NCBI GenBank assembly: GCA_949317995.1
Contig: OX439044.1
Coordinates: 11,751,141-11,815,140 of the forward strand
Reading direction: 5' to 3'
From: Acholoe squamosa
Lineage: Eukaryota; Annelida; Polychaeta; Phyllodocida; Polynoidae
DNA: 64,000 bases
Shown here: piece after piece, positions 20,127 through 31,200 of the stretch
Numbering within the stretch: the stretch's first letter is position 1
How the letters are laid out: each line of letters begins with the position of its first letter
Program-made: the position numbers and the translations under genes
Notes under the pieces: generated by a model
Databases searched by the model: none
What the model was told of the DNA's origin: nothing
Seen by the model: only the letters and a program-made list of their open reading frames with translations

Positions 20127-20508
20127 AAACCCTGTAAGGGCTGCAAAATGCTGCTTTAATCCTTCAAGTACCGGTAATGCATTAATGCATCATGCCCATT
20201 GGTCGTCATGATGCCTTGAAATGAAGCCCTGGCCAGTTGCATCCATGCAACATGCCAACCCTACAGGGCCAATACGCTCCCAGGGGGTAGGCACGATGCA
20301 CGAGTGATGTGCTGGTGAAGAGATTCGCCAGCGCTTCATCGGTGCATCATGATAACCAATGGGCATGATACACTCCTGTATATTGACCCATCATCGGCAT
20401 GATACGCCTGTACATTATTAGTGAATAGACTCACCAGCACTGCATTGGTGCATCATGACAACCGAGGAACTTCAAACTGGAGGCACCACATGGCCCTTCA
20501 AGAGTTAA
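20127..20508. repeat. Double-hairpin MITE copy, extended
   Basis: Starts AAACCCTGTAAGGGC and ends CCCTTCAAGAGTTAA. It has three ATGATGC-type palindromic blocks instead of two, so it is either a partial duplication or two overlapping insertions. It begins about 20 bp after the LTR element's target duplication. Confidence 0.8.
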
Positions 20509-21056
20509 TTGAAATGACGGAAGGTGGAGTATAATTAGAAGTAAGACTGAATTTGAGACAGAGTACAAAGATATATTACTTGCTGAAAGGTGTTTGTTAT
20601 TAGTTCATTTTACATGGATGTGATATTGAACAGGGAACAAACTTCTCATACAGTTTCCCTAATTCACAAACTTTTCCCACCACGCTTTAACATACATGTA
20701 TAAGATTTCTGCCGTGGATTTCATTTGCTTCAGATTTTGTATCATCTATAGCATCTCCTGTGTCGCTAACAATAACGTAGAGAGAGAGAGAGACAAAAAA
20801 GTTTCAGAACAATATCATATTGATAACCCTATTAGCATAGTCAAGATATTAGTTTCTGACTTGAATTTCAAGAAAGGTGTCCGTATACAAAGGCATATTG
20901 CACGAAATACAAGTTATGCAGTTTGAAAAAAAAGTTGTATTAGCGGCAAGTCCTTTGTCCTTTCTGAATGCTCCTAGATCTATAATACAATATGATGTAT
21001 TGAAAGTATGGCGAGCTGTCAGTTGAACGAAAATGCCTTCTTATGAGCAGATAAAA
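20509..21056. other. Non-coding stretch
   Basis: AT-rich; a short (GA)n at about 20780. No gene or repeat family is recognised. Confidence 0.4.
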
Positions 21057-21210
21057 TGGTAAAGGTGAACGATGAGCAGTTTGAGCTGACCGTTTCTTCA
21101 CGAGCGTGTCCTGCCCATTCCACACGAGGCCGGTGGGCCGAGTGCAGAGCGGGCAGGACAGGCTCGTGAAGAAACAGGAAGCTCAAACTGCTCAGAGTTC
21201 ATCTTTACAT
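21057..21210. repeat. Foldback element, about 60-bp arms
   Basis: 21057-21117 pairs with 21151-21210 (for example GTTTCTTCACGAGC with GCTCGTGAAGAAAC), leaving a GC-rich 33-nt loop. A few mismatches and small gaps occur. Confidence 0.8.
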
Positions 21211-21450
21211 TTATGTCAAGGTGTTTGGGTTGATAATTAATTAATATTTCATCAATAAGATTGAAATTAAACCCTTATTTACCCATCATATAAATCCTGA
21301 CCGCCGCCATTTTGAATGTTTACGTTTCAAAAGGGCTGCGCATGCGCGGTGGGCGTATGACGTCATCGTGCGGATTTGGCGCTGGTTAGGGATGCAATAC
21401 GTGGTCTCAGTGCTTTCTCTATGGAGCTTCGATATTCACCTTGACATAAA
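21211..21450. repeat. Possible 240-bp MITE with 14-bp inverted ends
   Basis: TTTATGTCAAGGTG at the left and CACCTTGACATAAA at the right form a perfect inverted pair. It abuts the foldback at 21057-21210. No duplicated target is clear. Confidence 0.5.
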
Positions 21451-21465
21451 GGCTCATTTTTCATC

Positions 21466-21690
21466 CCCTAAAGTTTGCTAATACAGGAGTGCATCATGCC
21501 CATTAGTCGGCATGATGCACCTATGAAGTGCTGTGATGTGAGAACTTCATTAGTGCATCGTGCCGACCCCGTGGGAGTGTGTCAAGTCTGTAGGGTCGGC
21601 GTGATGCATGAATGTATCCCTGGCGAGTTACTCGCCAGGGCTGGATACATGCATCATGACGACCAATGGGTATGATGCACTGATACACTA
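21466..21690. repeat. Double-hairpin MITE copy with both hairpin types
   Basis: The second hairpin has a near-perfect stem around CCCTGGCGAG-TTA-CTCGCCAGGG, closed by ATGATGCATGAATGTAT and ATACATGCATCATG. The first hairpin has lost its core. The spacer GTGGGAGTGTGTCAAG..GTAGGGTCGG is typical of the family. Confidence 0.85.
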
Positions 21691-21902
21691 GTGGTTTCAC
21701 TCTTCGCTGTCCAAACTCGATATCCATATATAATGACATTGCAACAGCCAAAGATATTTCCTTTCTTGTCGAGGAAATAGCTTGTCTTTAGAAAAATAAT
21801 CATGCTTCCCAAGTAAGATTATCAAGAAACTACTTTTGGGCTGTTCACTCAAAAGAAAAAGAAGAAAAAAACAAACCCTGAACCGGTGATTATTGATAAC
21901 TC

Positions 21903-22081
21903 TTATCAGATGCATGCTACCTTCCCCCAAGGGGCCCGCAGCACTTCATTCGAGCATCATGGCGACCCTATGGGGATGATGTATATATTCCCGAAGGATC
22001 GGCATGATGCACCAATGAAGTGCAGGCGAGCAGTCTCGCCAGCACTTCATTGGTGCATATCAGCGGCGCTTAGAGGGTTAA
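21903..22081. repeat. Double-hairpin MITE copy
   Basis: One good hairpin at about 22003-22056 (ACCAATGAAGTGC / GCACTTCATTGGT) and a right end GCTTAGAGGGTTAA. Confidence 0.8.
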
Positions 22082-22319
22082 TCTGTCAATGCAATCGGAT
22101 GTCATGAGAAAGCGTCAAGATGATCCGATTTAACAGCATGAAATTCTTCCTCCCCTCCCACCCCACCAGTCAGTCACTATTTGGAGGGGAGGGGGGTTGT
22201 ATATAAAGACTATGTAATAATACTCCATATCAATCGTGTGTGGGATCTCTGTGGGCGTTGGACCCAGCCCTTACACGTGATCATCTCAAATCACAACCCT
22301 CCCCCCTTTAAAACCCTTT

Positions 22320-22455
22320 GGTTTGAATAATGTCTCAATGTTCAAATCCCTTGGTTGTCATGATGCACCAATGCAGTGCTGTTGAGTCTACTCACCAGCA
22401 CTGCATCAGGGCATCGTGCTGACCCCTTCAGATTGTATCAGGTTTGAATGATGCA
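22320..22455. repeat. Double-hairpin MITE copy, partial
   Basis: One hairpin, CATGATGCACCAATGCAGTG pairing with CACTGCATCAGGGCATCGTG. The ends are eroded. Confidence 0.7.
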
Positions 22456-22465
22456 TTATTGCCAT

Positions 22466-22626
22466 TGGCGGATCCAAGATCTGGAAAAGGAGGGGATGCA
22501 GCCCAAAAAGAAGGGGACGCAAATTTTTATTTGGGGGGCCGCTATATTTTTATATAGGCTTATATAGGGAACCTCTTCATTATTGGGGGGCCCAGGCCCC
22601 CCTGGCCCCCTTTTCCTACACCCCTG
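22466..22626. repeat. GGGGGGCCCAGGCCCCCC-type dispersed repeat
   Basis: Begins GGCGGATCCAAGATCTGG and ends GGCCCCCTTTTCCTACACCC. Relatives lie at 58048-58395 and, more distantly, at 63558-63722. Confidence 0.65.
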
Positions 22627-22654
22627 ATTTTTAATGCAGACCCCAGCACTGTGA

Positions 22655-22881
22655 CTCTCTCAACGTAGGCATGATGCCTACACGCAAACCTGGCGAATAA
22701 CTCGCCATGGCTACATTCATGCATCATGCTGACTTTATAGAGTCCACAAAGGTTAGCCTGAAGTGTCAGCATGATGCTAGGATGCAGGACTGGCTAGTTT
22801 ATTTGCCAGTGCTGCATTCATGCATCATGACCATTAATGGTCCAGGTGCATTAAAGCACCATGGTACCTTTTAATGGTTAA
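22655..22881. repeat. Double-hairpin MITE copy
   Basis: Two hairpins with ATGATGC...GCATCATG closures; the second reads GGATGCAGGACTGGC / GCCAGTGCTGCATTC. The right end is CCTTTTAATGGTTAA. Confidence 0.75.
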
Positions 22882-23154
22882 GCCCCTGTACAGCAGCAGC
22901 AGTGGTTTGAGGTTTATGCAGATGAAGGTATTTGGTAATGTTGCTCTCGCATGATTGCCCGGTATGTAAAACTGATTACTGCCCCGACGGAAATGACAGC
23001 ACTGGGGGTTTTGATGGAATATTTCCACCTTTTTCAGGCGCTTTTCGCCGAATCCATCATTAACACCATATCTCGACCGAGAATGAAATTATCGAACGGG
23101 AATTGAGGGATTTTTCGCGCACGCCCTGCTTTTGCCCATTAATACATTAAAACT

Positions 23155-23305
23155 TGGTGGTAGGGTGGTGGTGTAGGGTGAATGGGTGGCGGTGTAGGTG
23201 GTGGTGGTGATGGTGGCTTCTATGATAACTAGTATATAGGAAGCAAGTGTAATGCATTATCAACCAGTCAGATAATTCCCTCCATTCACTGCAGAATCAT
23301 TTGGG

Positions 23306-23377
<72 letters not shown>

Positions 23378-23420
23378 TAACAGGTACCCATCAGGCTGGC
23401 TGTTATCAGTGCTTTTCTCG
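23155..23420 (-). repeat. Inverted partial relative of the satellite-bearing element
   Basis: GGTACCCATCAG..GGCTGTTATCAG on this strand matches the reverse complement of about 553-590, and the GGTGGT tract and TGTAATGCATTA also have counterparts near 600-640 and 330. It is interrupted by a (TA)n run. Confidence 0.55.
23306..23377. repeat. (TA)n microsatellite
   Basis: About 36 TA units, uninterrupted. Confidence 0.95.
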
Positions 23421-24230
23421 CCAGGTACCATATCTAGTCATTGCGACAGCCTGGTTTTCTGATCAAACTGTGACGTGGAAGAGGAATGCGCTGGTAATTT
23501 AAATGCTTTTGTCAAGTAGTATATAAGATCGGTATAGGGAATGTAGAAAGAATGTCTTCAGATCCTTGGATCATGAGGTCAGAAACTGTACGACATGTAT
23601 TAAGGTCCTTGGATAGGACTATATCCCACAGTAATGGATCTAGCTCTATTCACAAGAGATTAGATTTAGCTGCACAGTAAAATAAAAAATTAAGTGTTGA
23701 AAATTCTAGGGATGCTTGTAAAACTGAGCTGTGAACCACTGTAGTTATACAACAGGGAGCCAGTGTAGTTACAAGGAGCACTAAATGGCAGTATGGTAGC
23801 ACAAGGAATCTCTGTGAAAATAACAACTCATGTGTGGCAACTTTGGGACGGGGATTCCCTTGTTATTTAGACAACTTTTTTGTACAGTGTAGTGACCTTA
23901 CAGACCTACATTCATGAATACATTTTGACCAACCAGATTGGTCATTTCCTAAATGTTCTGCTCAGATTTCAGATAGTCTGTTATAGTACAAGTACGTTCA
24001 CTACCTGTGCTAAGTAACATACTTTAGGACTTTAAATATATTGATAGCAGTTTTAAGTTAACTCTAAGATCTTGCTATCTTAGGATCTTGAACCAGTCTT
24101 TTACATCTTTTATCAATTCTCTCTTGTTAATTTTATATGTAAATTTTGAATATTCTGCGCCATTTCAGATTCAAACAAGGTATTATAAAAATAATCATTA
24201 ATTCATGGAAGTAAGGCTTGGAAAATGTCT
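23421..24230. other. Non-coding stretch
   Basis: AT-rich, no gene or known repeat seen; ends in a C-rich and (CA)n run at 24230-24258. Confidence 0.4.
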
Positions 24231-24259
24231 ACCACCCCCCCCCCACACACACACACTCA

Positions 24260-24495
24260 AGAGTACTGTAAAACTCTACGTATAAGGCGCACCCACATGT
24301 AAGCCACACCTGACTTTGGGAGAATGACATTAGCCGCACCTTTGGCCTGGGAGTGTTGCTAATCCTTATCGCAGTCTATACATGATGTTACCTCGCGTAT
24401 TAGCCACACCCTGGGTTCAGGATTCTCATGTAAGCTGCATCAAGGGTCAGAATTGGTCTATAAGCCGCGGCTTATAGGCGGGGTTTTACGGCAGG
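24260..24495. repeat. TATAAGCCGC-type MITE
   Basis: Starts ACTGTAAAACTCTACGTATA and ends GGCGGGGTTTTACGGCAGGT, so the tips are inverted. Inside are repeated words such as TAAGGCGCACC, TAAGCCACACC and TATAAGCCGCGGCTTATA. Related copies lie at 37475-37908, 44190-44465 and 61690-61855. Confidence 0.65.
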
Positions 24496-24658
24496 TTGAA
24501 GGCAGTGGATGTAATACTATCTGTAGCTGGGGCTTACTGCGGGCAGACAGGCGGGCCGGCAGACGGAACGCTCTGCCAACATAACCAGACAGCTGGCAAC
24601 AACCACATGAGCAATGTAACACATGAGCAATGTATATTGTGAATTTTATATTGGGATC

Positions 24659-24735
24659 CCTTAACCCTATTAGGGCTGCTGATGCAGGGGTGCATCATAC
24701 CCATTTTGATACTGCGAGTTTTGATAGATGCCATC
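24659..24735. repeat. Double-hairpin MITE fragment
   Basis: Only the left end is present: TTAACCCTATTAGGGCTGCTG followed by GCATCATACCC. Confidence 0.6.
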
Positions 24736-24838
24736 TTTCAAACACAATAGTAAATGTTAAGTGTACACGGACATAGATTAGTAAGAAACCAGCCTTCTAC
24801 CTACTTCTACTTCCAGCATGCTACTGGGGTGGTTATTT

Positions 24839-24947
24839 TTTCAACCCTTTAAGGGCTGCTTATGCAGGAGTGCATCAAGGAGTGCATCATGCCCATTAGT
24901 CGTCATGATGCACCACTGAAGTGCCGGAAAGTCTGCTCCGCTGTGGG
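24839..24947. repeat. Double-hairpin MITE fragment next to a minisatellite
   Basis: Left end CAACCCTTTAAGGGCTGCTT, then TCGTCATGATGCACCACTGA. The hairpin stops at its loop, where the 40-bp minisatellite begins. Confidence 0.7.
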
Positions 24948-25580
24948 TGGGTTAGGGTAAGTAGTATAGGAAAGTGGGAACTGTGGGTGGGTGAGGGTAA
25001 GTAGTATAAGAAAATGGGAACTGTGGGTGGGTGAGGGTATGTAGTTTAGGAAAGTGGGAGCTGTGGTTGGGTGAGGGTAAGTAGTTTAGGAAAGTGGGAG
25101 CTGTGGTTGGGTGAGGGTAAGTAGTATAGGAAAATGGAAGCTGTTGGTGGGTGAGTGTAAGTGGTATAGGAAAATGGGAGCTTAGGGTGGGTGAGTGTAA
25201 GTAGTATAGGAAAATCGGAACTGTGGGTGGGTGAGGGTAAGTAGTTTAGGAAAGTGGGAGCTGTGGGTGGGTGAGGGTAAGTAGTATAGGAAAATGGGAG
25301 CTGTGGGTGGGTGAGGGTAAGTAGTGTAGGAAAGTGGGAGCTGTGGGTGGGTGAGGGTAAGTAGTATAGGAAAATGGGAGCTGTGGGTGGGTGAGGGTAA
25401 GTAGTATAGGAAAATGGGAGCTGTGGGTGGGTGAGGGTAAGTAGTATAGGAAAGTGGGAACTGTGGGTGGGTGAGGGTAAGTAGTATAGGAACATGGAAA
25501 CTGTGGGTGGGTGAGGGTATGTAGTATAGGAAAATGGGAACTGTGAGTGGGTGAGTGTAAGTAGTATAGGAAAATGGGTA
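24948..25580. repeat. G-rich minisatellite, 40-bp unit, about 16 copies
   Basis: The consensus starts CTGTGGGTGGGTGAGGGTAA and continues GTAGTATAGGAAAATGGGAG, exactly 40 bp. Units vary at a few positions, such as TATAGG/TTTAGG and GGGAG/GGGAA. Because 40 mod 3 is 1, all three minus-strand frames stay open and give Pro/Thr/Tyr-rich ORFs of up to 183 codons. I regard these as artefacts. Each unit holds four G-runs. Confidence 0.95.
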
Positions 25581-25599
25581 TTTGGAATCGGAGGCATTT

Positions 25600-26400
25600 T
25601 GAGCTCGTGGCCAATGTAGTGCTTTAGGGTTGGCAGCGTTTAACGTATGCTCTAGGATAATAGTCATACATATATTTTAATAGTGACTGTCCTCATGTTT
25701 TCATTATTTTATAGTTAGACGTTTTAAATACCACCATTCTTGACCTTTACCTTCAGGGATGGGAGATTTTTAAAGATTTTTTTTTTTATATAGGACTCAA
25801 TCCTATTGTCCTTTGTTTGCAGACATTACTGTAGCAGGTACATAGACTTGGGTACCAGTTAAGCCCATGAAGAATAAAGTAGATAAAGGGAATTATTTCA
25901 TTGGTACAAAATGTATCCCACCAGGATGCTATACATTCAAATCCCATATTGAAGGGCCATATTGTAGAGCATCTCAGCGATTTTGTTCTCAGTTATTTTC
26001 ATCTTATACATATTGTTATCGTGTGCCTGATAGTCCTAAAGAAATGCCGCTTATCCCCAAGCCATATAGATTGCAAGATTAATACAACTACATGGGTTAC
26101 TCCAACAAGTTTCTCACGGACATTTCAGTGTCTAATTAGACCGCCTCGTGGTGGCCAGCTTTACCGGGCCTCCCCTGCTCCCTGTCCGGCCACGTCCCGG
26201 ACTCTCACAGCATCCTCAGCTCTCCCTGCCCCTCACACTAATCTACACACAATTCTTATCTCTCATATAGACCTCATCTACAGGTACCTGGCACACAGGT
26301 GAGATTAGATAAAAAGGATAGTAGAGATGAGCCATTGTGGACAGGTAGGGATCCATCTATAGGTGAGGGTATGTATGCGTGCTGGAGTTGTTGATGGAGA
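25600..26400. other. Non-coding stretch with one exon-like patch
   Basis: Mostly AT-rich. 26127-26300 is GC-rich, follows CATTTCAG, ends CACAG before GTGAGA, and is open for about 57 codons in one frame. The translation is low-complexity (Pro, Ala, Ser, Thr) and not recognised, so it is not called a gene. Confidence 0.3.
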
Positions 26401-26409
26401 GATGGGTGT

Positions 26410-26730
26410 TGGGTGAGACGCGTCTAACGCGCGCGGTAAGTTTTACACGGCGCGTTTGTGCCGCGCGCGGCAAGACGCGGGGTCTAAGGATGAGGCCCTG
26501 TGCACAGTGTCCATGAAGAGGGACATCATTGTGACCTTCACAAACCTCCAAAAACACCAACTACACTCATCATCTACACCCCCTTCCCCCACACCCCAGG
26601 CCACCCTCCCCCCTCCCAACCTCCCAGCAAGGGTTTAATTTAAAGCGCCCAAGTAAAAATATATAACACGGCAAAAATAAGCTTGTTTACCGCCCGCGAT
26701 CGTAGCGCCGCCACCGGCAACGACGTGAAT
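26410..26730. promoter_or_regulatory. CpG-dense patch, possible promoter or exon
   Basis: Clusters of CG dinucleotides (GACGCGTCTAACGCGCGCGG, GCCGCGCGCGGC, then CGCCCGCGATCGTAGCGCCG) stand out from CpG-poor flanks. Between them, 26478-26560 reads as ordinary-looking protein on both strands (plus: DEALCTVSMKRDIIVTF), but no family was recognised. A regulatory or exonic role is an inference from composition. Confidence 0.3.
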
Positions 26731-28900
26731 TAAGCTATAGAGAGGTGGTGGGAATGGGGGTAGGTAGGCGAATGCGAGTGTGTGTGTGTGTGGGGGGGGG
26801 GGTTCTGGTAGAGGTTGTGTGAGAGGATGAGGGGTGGTGGATTGAGGATTGTTTGGGAATGAGGTGAATGAACTAGAATTGCTGTTTCTGTTTGTTGCTA
26901 CATCAATTAATTCTAAAAATGTCCCTCCTCCCTGTGCCTTTAGTAGTTGGCACCTAGGTTCACGCCCACCCTGATCTGCCTTATCTCTGAACCTTTTTCC
27001 CTCCCATCCCTCTCTCTTACTTTATCATTCCATCTCATATCATTTGTATTCTATGCTATCCTTAACTAATCATCCCTGTCCCACATCTTTGTCATAACCT
27101 ATCCCACTTTACAAATCTTTAACATGGAAAAGTACATTATAAAGTACATCTCTTTACCTTAATTAGCGTCACCTATATAATTTTTTATTGCTCTTCGCTT
27201 ATCTCTTAACCTTAAGTTAAGCACCATGCTCTATCTCTTGACTCCCCCCCCCACCATTACTATCACTAAACCTTGGCCTTATGAACATATTCTAGCACAA
27301 ATCCTTCAGCCAACCCACAACTAATTGGACTCCCAATTTCCAACCCCTAGAGAATCTCTCTACCTTACACCACACTCTGCTTTTCTCCCCTTAGTTTCGC
27401 CCCTCAGTTTCTCCCCTCAGTCTACCACCACCGCCCCCTCCTTGTAGAAGATAAAACTACCTAAGGAGGGATGGTTCTGGGTGTGTGTTGGGGGTTGATT
27501 GGTACGACACGACCCTGGCATCATTACAAGCTTGGTAGGCGGGTTGGTAGCTACTCTGGGCGGAGTGGGGTGGGAAGATGTGTGTGTGTATGTGTTTGGG
27601 GAGGGGGGGGGGCAGCTCGGGGGAGCAGCTCACAGTAATGATGACTGGTTTTCACACCAACCATATGAAACCAGTCCAAAACTTTTGGAGGCGAAACTCC
27701 CTGGAAACTTTCCACGCGTTTTGATTGAAATCTGCTTGCTTACTCCGCCGCGAGTACGCGGGCTTAAGATCTTGAAAGCATTATTTATCAGAAGCCAATA
27801 TTTGAGGGAAATTAGAATTGAGCATTTGGATCGTGATTTTAGGACAATTTCATCAAGGGAGCGCGTGTAGGTTTTGAAAGAGCAATTGTCAAAGTTTCCC
27901 ATTTTACTCATCCACGGCTACATTTCAAGACTTGACAAGTTCAGATGATGAAAGATTTGAAGATTTAGCCAGAATCCAATTCTTTTTGACGAATCTTTTG
28001 ATTTTTCAGCCTTTTCAAATATTTCCAGAATTGCGCTGTCGCACAGACTAGTCTTCCAATCTCGGCGGATTTGGTAAATACCTCTAGACGCCCTGACATT
28101 TCTAATTTATGCAAATGAGTACCAATTTTAGTGTGTTTCCGTGTGCTCTGCCAACATAGTTTGGGTGATATTGCTGTAGAATCTGGGTACTTTTCCATCA
28201 GGTATTATTTATCTTCAGCCACTCTTGGTGTTTCTATAGAGTTAGGATTTTAACTACTTTAGACTTGCTTCGAGTTATATAGCCTATAGTATTTCCCAAA
28301 TTATATGATATAAATCTATTGACCACTACCTGGGATTTGTGAGGTATTGAGCAAGAGTTTGATTCACTACAAAGAATAGAACTAAATTATTTCCACAATG
28401 ATTACAGGGTGTGCAATATGTAACAAGAATATCTAGGATCCGTGCTATATACCCTAGACTATATCCATTTAAAGATCTTTTTATTCTATAGAGAATACAT
28501 AAATAAAGCTTGCTTGCTTTAAGTTATATAGAACTATTCACACCACACCAGAAAAAGAAAGAGCAGAAATTATTTTTGATCGTTGACCTGTTAACCTTCA
28601 GCATTAAGGTTTAATCAGAATTAGTTCAATTGTTAACAAATTATAACTTTGTGTGTTGAGGAGTGATGCTTATTCGGCATATGACGCACCATTTTAAGGA
28701 CAAGTCCCCTTTTACTATTCATTACAACTTGTCACCATAGCAACGGCTCAAATCACACTCTAATGCTCACCTACCTCTCACCCAGAAATGGTCAAATTTC
28801 AGCAATTACTACAAGAAATGTTAATGCACAATTCTATCCAGGATAATACCTGAGCATATTTGTACTCCAGGACCGAGACTAAAATCATAATACTCAATCA
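26731..28900. other. Non-coding stretch
   Basis: A (GT)n/G-run at about 26775-26805 and pyrimidine-rich sequence to 27440. Chance ORFs of up to 123 codons at 27499-27870 (+) and 77 codons at 27965-28198 (-) show no recognisable domain. Confidence 0.35.
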
Positions 28901-29049
28901 ACATGCAAAGACATGATATGCTAGGTGGATATGCACTTGCAAGAAGAAGAAATTCCCCTTATTTTTATTTGTATGAGATAGAATTATCACGTATCCTGTG
29001 CAGTTATTTTCCTTGTTTCCCTTTCTGGATATGTGGTGGTCTATTTGTT

Positions 29050-29735
29050 TCATATTCAACTCGTAAAGAGTTATTAGCATGGGGGTAGCTAGGTCCCTAG
29101 TAAGAGTTTTTTTTGGGGTGTTGGAGGCTGAGGTGATGGTCAAGTTTAGGGTCGAAAAAAAAGAGTGAGTGATAATAGGTGAAAAAAGACGCTTTTTGGC
29201 TCAGTGCTGAAGGTATAGGGAGGTGGGCCAAAATATCAACATTGATCAATTTTTCCCGCCCTTTTTGCAAGTGTGGTGCGAATATGGCAGTTTTGGTGGG
29301 AGTTATGCAAATAGTGGCTTCGTGGTGCAAATAACCTGGGTGAGTAGCATCAGGTCCTCCAAGCAGATGTCTTGTGAAATTATGAGACTATAACACTACT
29401 TAACATCTGCTTGGAAGTGGTGAATGGGAGTGCTGATGTCAGACCACAAGCTAGACTTGCTCAAGGCTATTGATTTTAATTCTGGAGAAACAATGTAATG
29501 GAAAAGACTATCAAGTATAAAGGGGCCAGAGCTTTGGGACAGCAGAGAGTCTAACTAACTGCAATTCCCTTAAATTCATTACTGACCTTGCAATAAATTA
29601 CACTTTTGATTCAATTCAAATATGATCTAAACCTCTAATCAAAGAATTTATAGTACATAACATCTGCCGAAAAAATGAAAGTTTTATTTCATTTCGAGTT
29701 ACGAGCAATGCACATTGCTGCTCTATATTTATCTA
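29050..29735. repeat. Dispersed repeat, copy 1 (relative at 38920-39535)
   Basis: Shares with the second copy an AACTCG..GAGTTAT start, a CCCGCCCTTTTTG-like block, GGTGCAAATA words and the end GAGTTACGAGCAATGCACATTGCT. Similarity is patchy. No coding capacity is seen. Confidence 0.5.
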
Positions 29736-30059
29736 TTTTCCAAATGTGTCCCAGGTTCTTTCTCTGTCATGGGAAGCACAGTTGAGTTTCTTAAGCACTG
29801 CGATCTGCCTCCCCACTGTGAAAACCTCCCAGCCCAGCTGAGTGCAGCCATATTTTCCTTTTTTTGACACAGGCCTGAGAATCTAGGCCGCCCAAGCGAA
29901 AGAGTAAAAACAAAAATGGGAATAAAATGGAAGTTGAAAAACCAAAACAAACCTCCCTGCTGGAAATTGACACCCGCTAAAACGGTGGGCCAGACGTCGT
30001 ACGATGAATGTTAATTGGAGGTAGAGGAGGCCGAGCACCCTGGGATAGGTGTGGGGGAG

Positions 30060-30735
30060 AGAGACATGGGTATTAGTATGTGTTTAAGATACATGGTTAG
30101 GAAGGTATGAGTATTGTTATATATGGGTGTAAGATACAGGGTTAGGAAGGTATAAGTATTGTTAAATATGGGTGTAAGATACAGATTTGGAATGTATGGG
30201 TATTGTTATGGATACAGGGTTAGGAAGGTACATGGGTATTGTTATGGATACAGGGTTAGGAAGGTACATGGGTATTGTTAATATGGGGGTAAGATACAGG
30301 ATAGAGGAATATGGGTATTGTTAGGGGTGGGAGAGAGGTATTGTTATGGGTGGGGGAGAGAGGTATTGTTATGGGTGGGAGAGAGAGATATTGTTATGGT
30401 TGGGGGAAATATATTCTTATGGGTGGGAGAGAGAGATATTGTTATGGGTGGGAGAGAGATATTGTTATGGTTGGGGGAGAGATATTGTTATGGGTTGGAG
30501 AGAGGTATTGTTATGGGTGGGAGAGAGAGGTATTGATCAGGATGGGAGAGAGGTATTGTTAGGGGTGGGAGAGAGGTATTGTTAGGGGTGGGAGAGAGAG
30601 GTATTGTTATAGGTGGGAGAGAGATATTGTTATGTTTGGGGGAGATATATTGTTATGGGTGGGGGAGAGAGATATTGTTATGGGTGGGAGGGAGAGGTAT
30701 TGTTATTGGTGGGAGAGAGATGTATTGTTATGGGT

Positions 30736-30785
<50 letters not shown>

Positions 30786-31200
30786 TGGGTGGGAGAGAGG
30801 TATTGTTACGGGTGGAAGAGAGAGAGGTATTGTTATGGGTGGGTAGCAGCCATGGGGTAGGAGGTATGCCCGTATTGCCATGGGCGTAAAAATGAAGGTT
30901 AGGGAAGTACATGTATAGGCATTGCTATGGGTGTTAGATACAGGGTAGGGGGTGTATGGGTGTCGTATAATATTGGCGTTCAGTAAAGGTTAGGCAAGGT
31001 ATAGGTATTGTTAGAGAGGTAAGGGGCAGGGTAGGGAAGGTATTGCCATGGGTGTAAAATACAGGGTAAGGGAAAGTGGGAATAGTTATGGGTGTGTGAC
31101 ATATGGGCTAGGACGGTGTGGGCATTGTTAGAGGCGTGAGAGAGATATGAGGGAGGGGAATATGGACGTTGTTATCGGTGTGAGGATGAGATTCTTAGGT
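30060..31200. repeat. Purine-rich minisatellite complex
   Basis: The flanks (30060-30310 and 30860-31200) carry a loose unit around GGGTATTGTTATGGATACAG. The core (30310-30860) is a tighter 23-26-bp unit, TATTGTTATGGGTGGGAGAG, with a pure (GA)n run at 30738-30779. The many short ORFs in three frames follow from the repeat. Confidence 0.9.

Noticed and set aside
24260-24495. TATAAGCCGC repeat as a promoter with TATA box
   Set aside because: The TATAAG word is part of a dispersed repeat seen at four places.
25046-25667. Minus-strand Pro/Thr/Tyr-rich ORFs of 183, 161 and 122 codons
   Set aside because: All three frames of the 40-bp minisatellite are open because the unit has no stop in any frame. 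There is no start context or conservation.
26127-26300. Exon-like patch with acceptor CATTTCAG and donor CACAG|GTGAGA
   Set aside because: The open frame is low-complexity and matches no family I know. It was considered as FUZ exon 1 but lacks a start codon and the expected residues.
30311-30912. Overlapping ORFs rich in ERYCYGW
   Set aside because: Translations of the purine-rich minisatellite in three frames.
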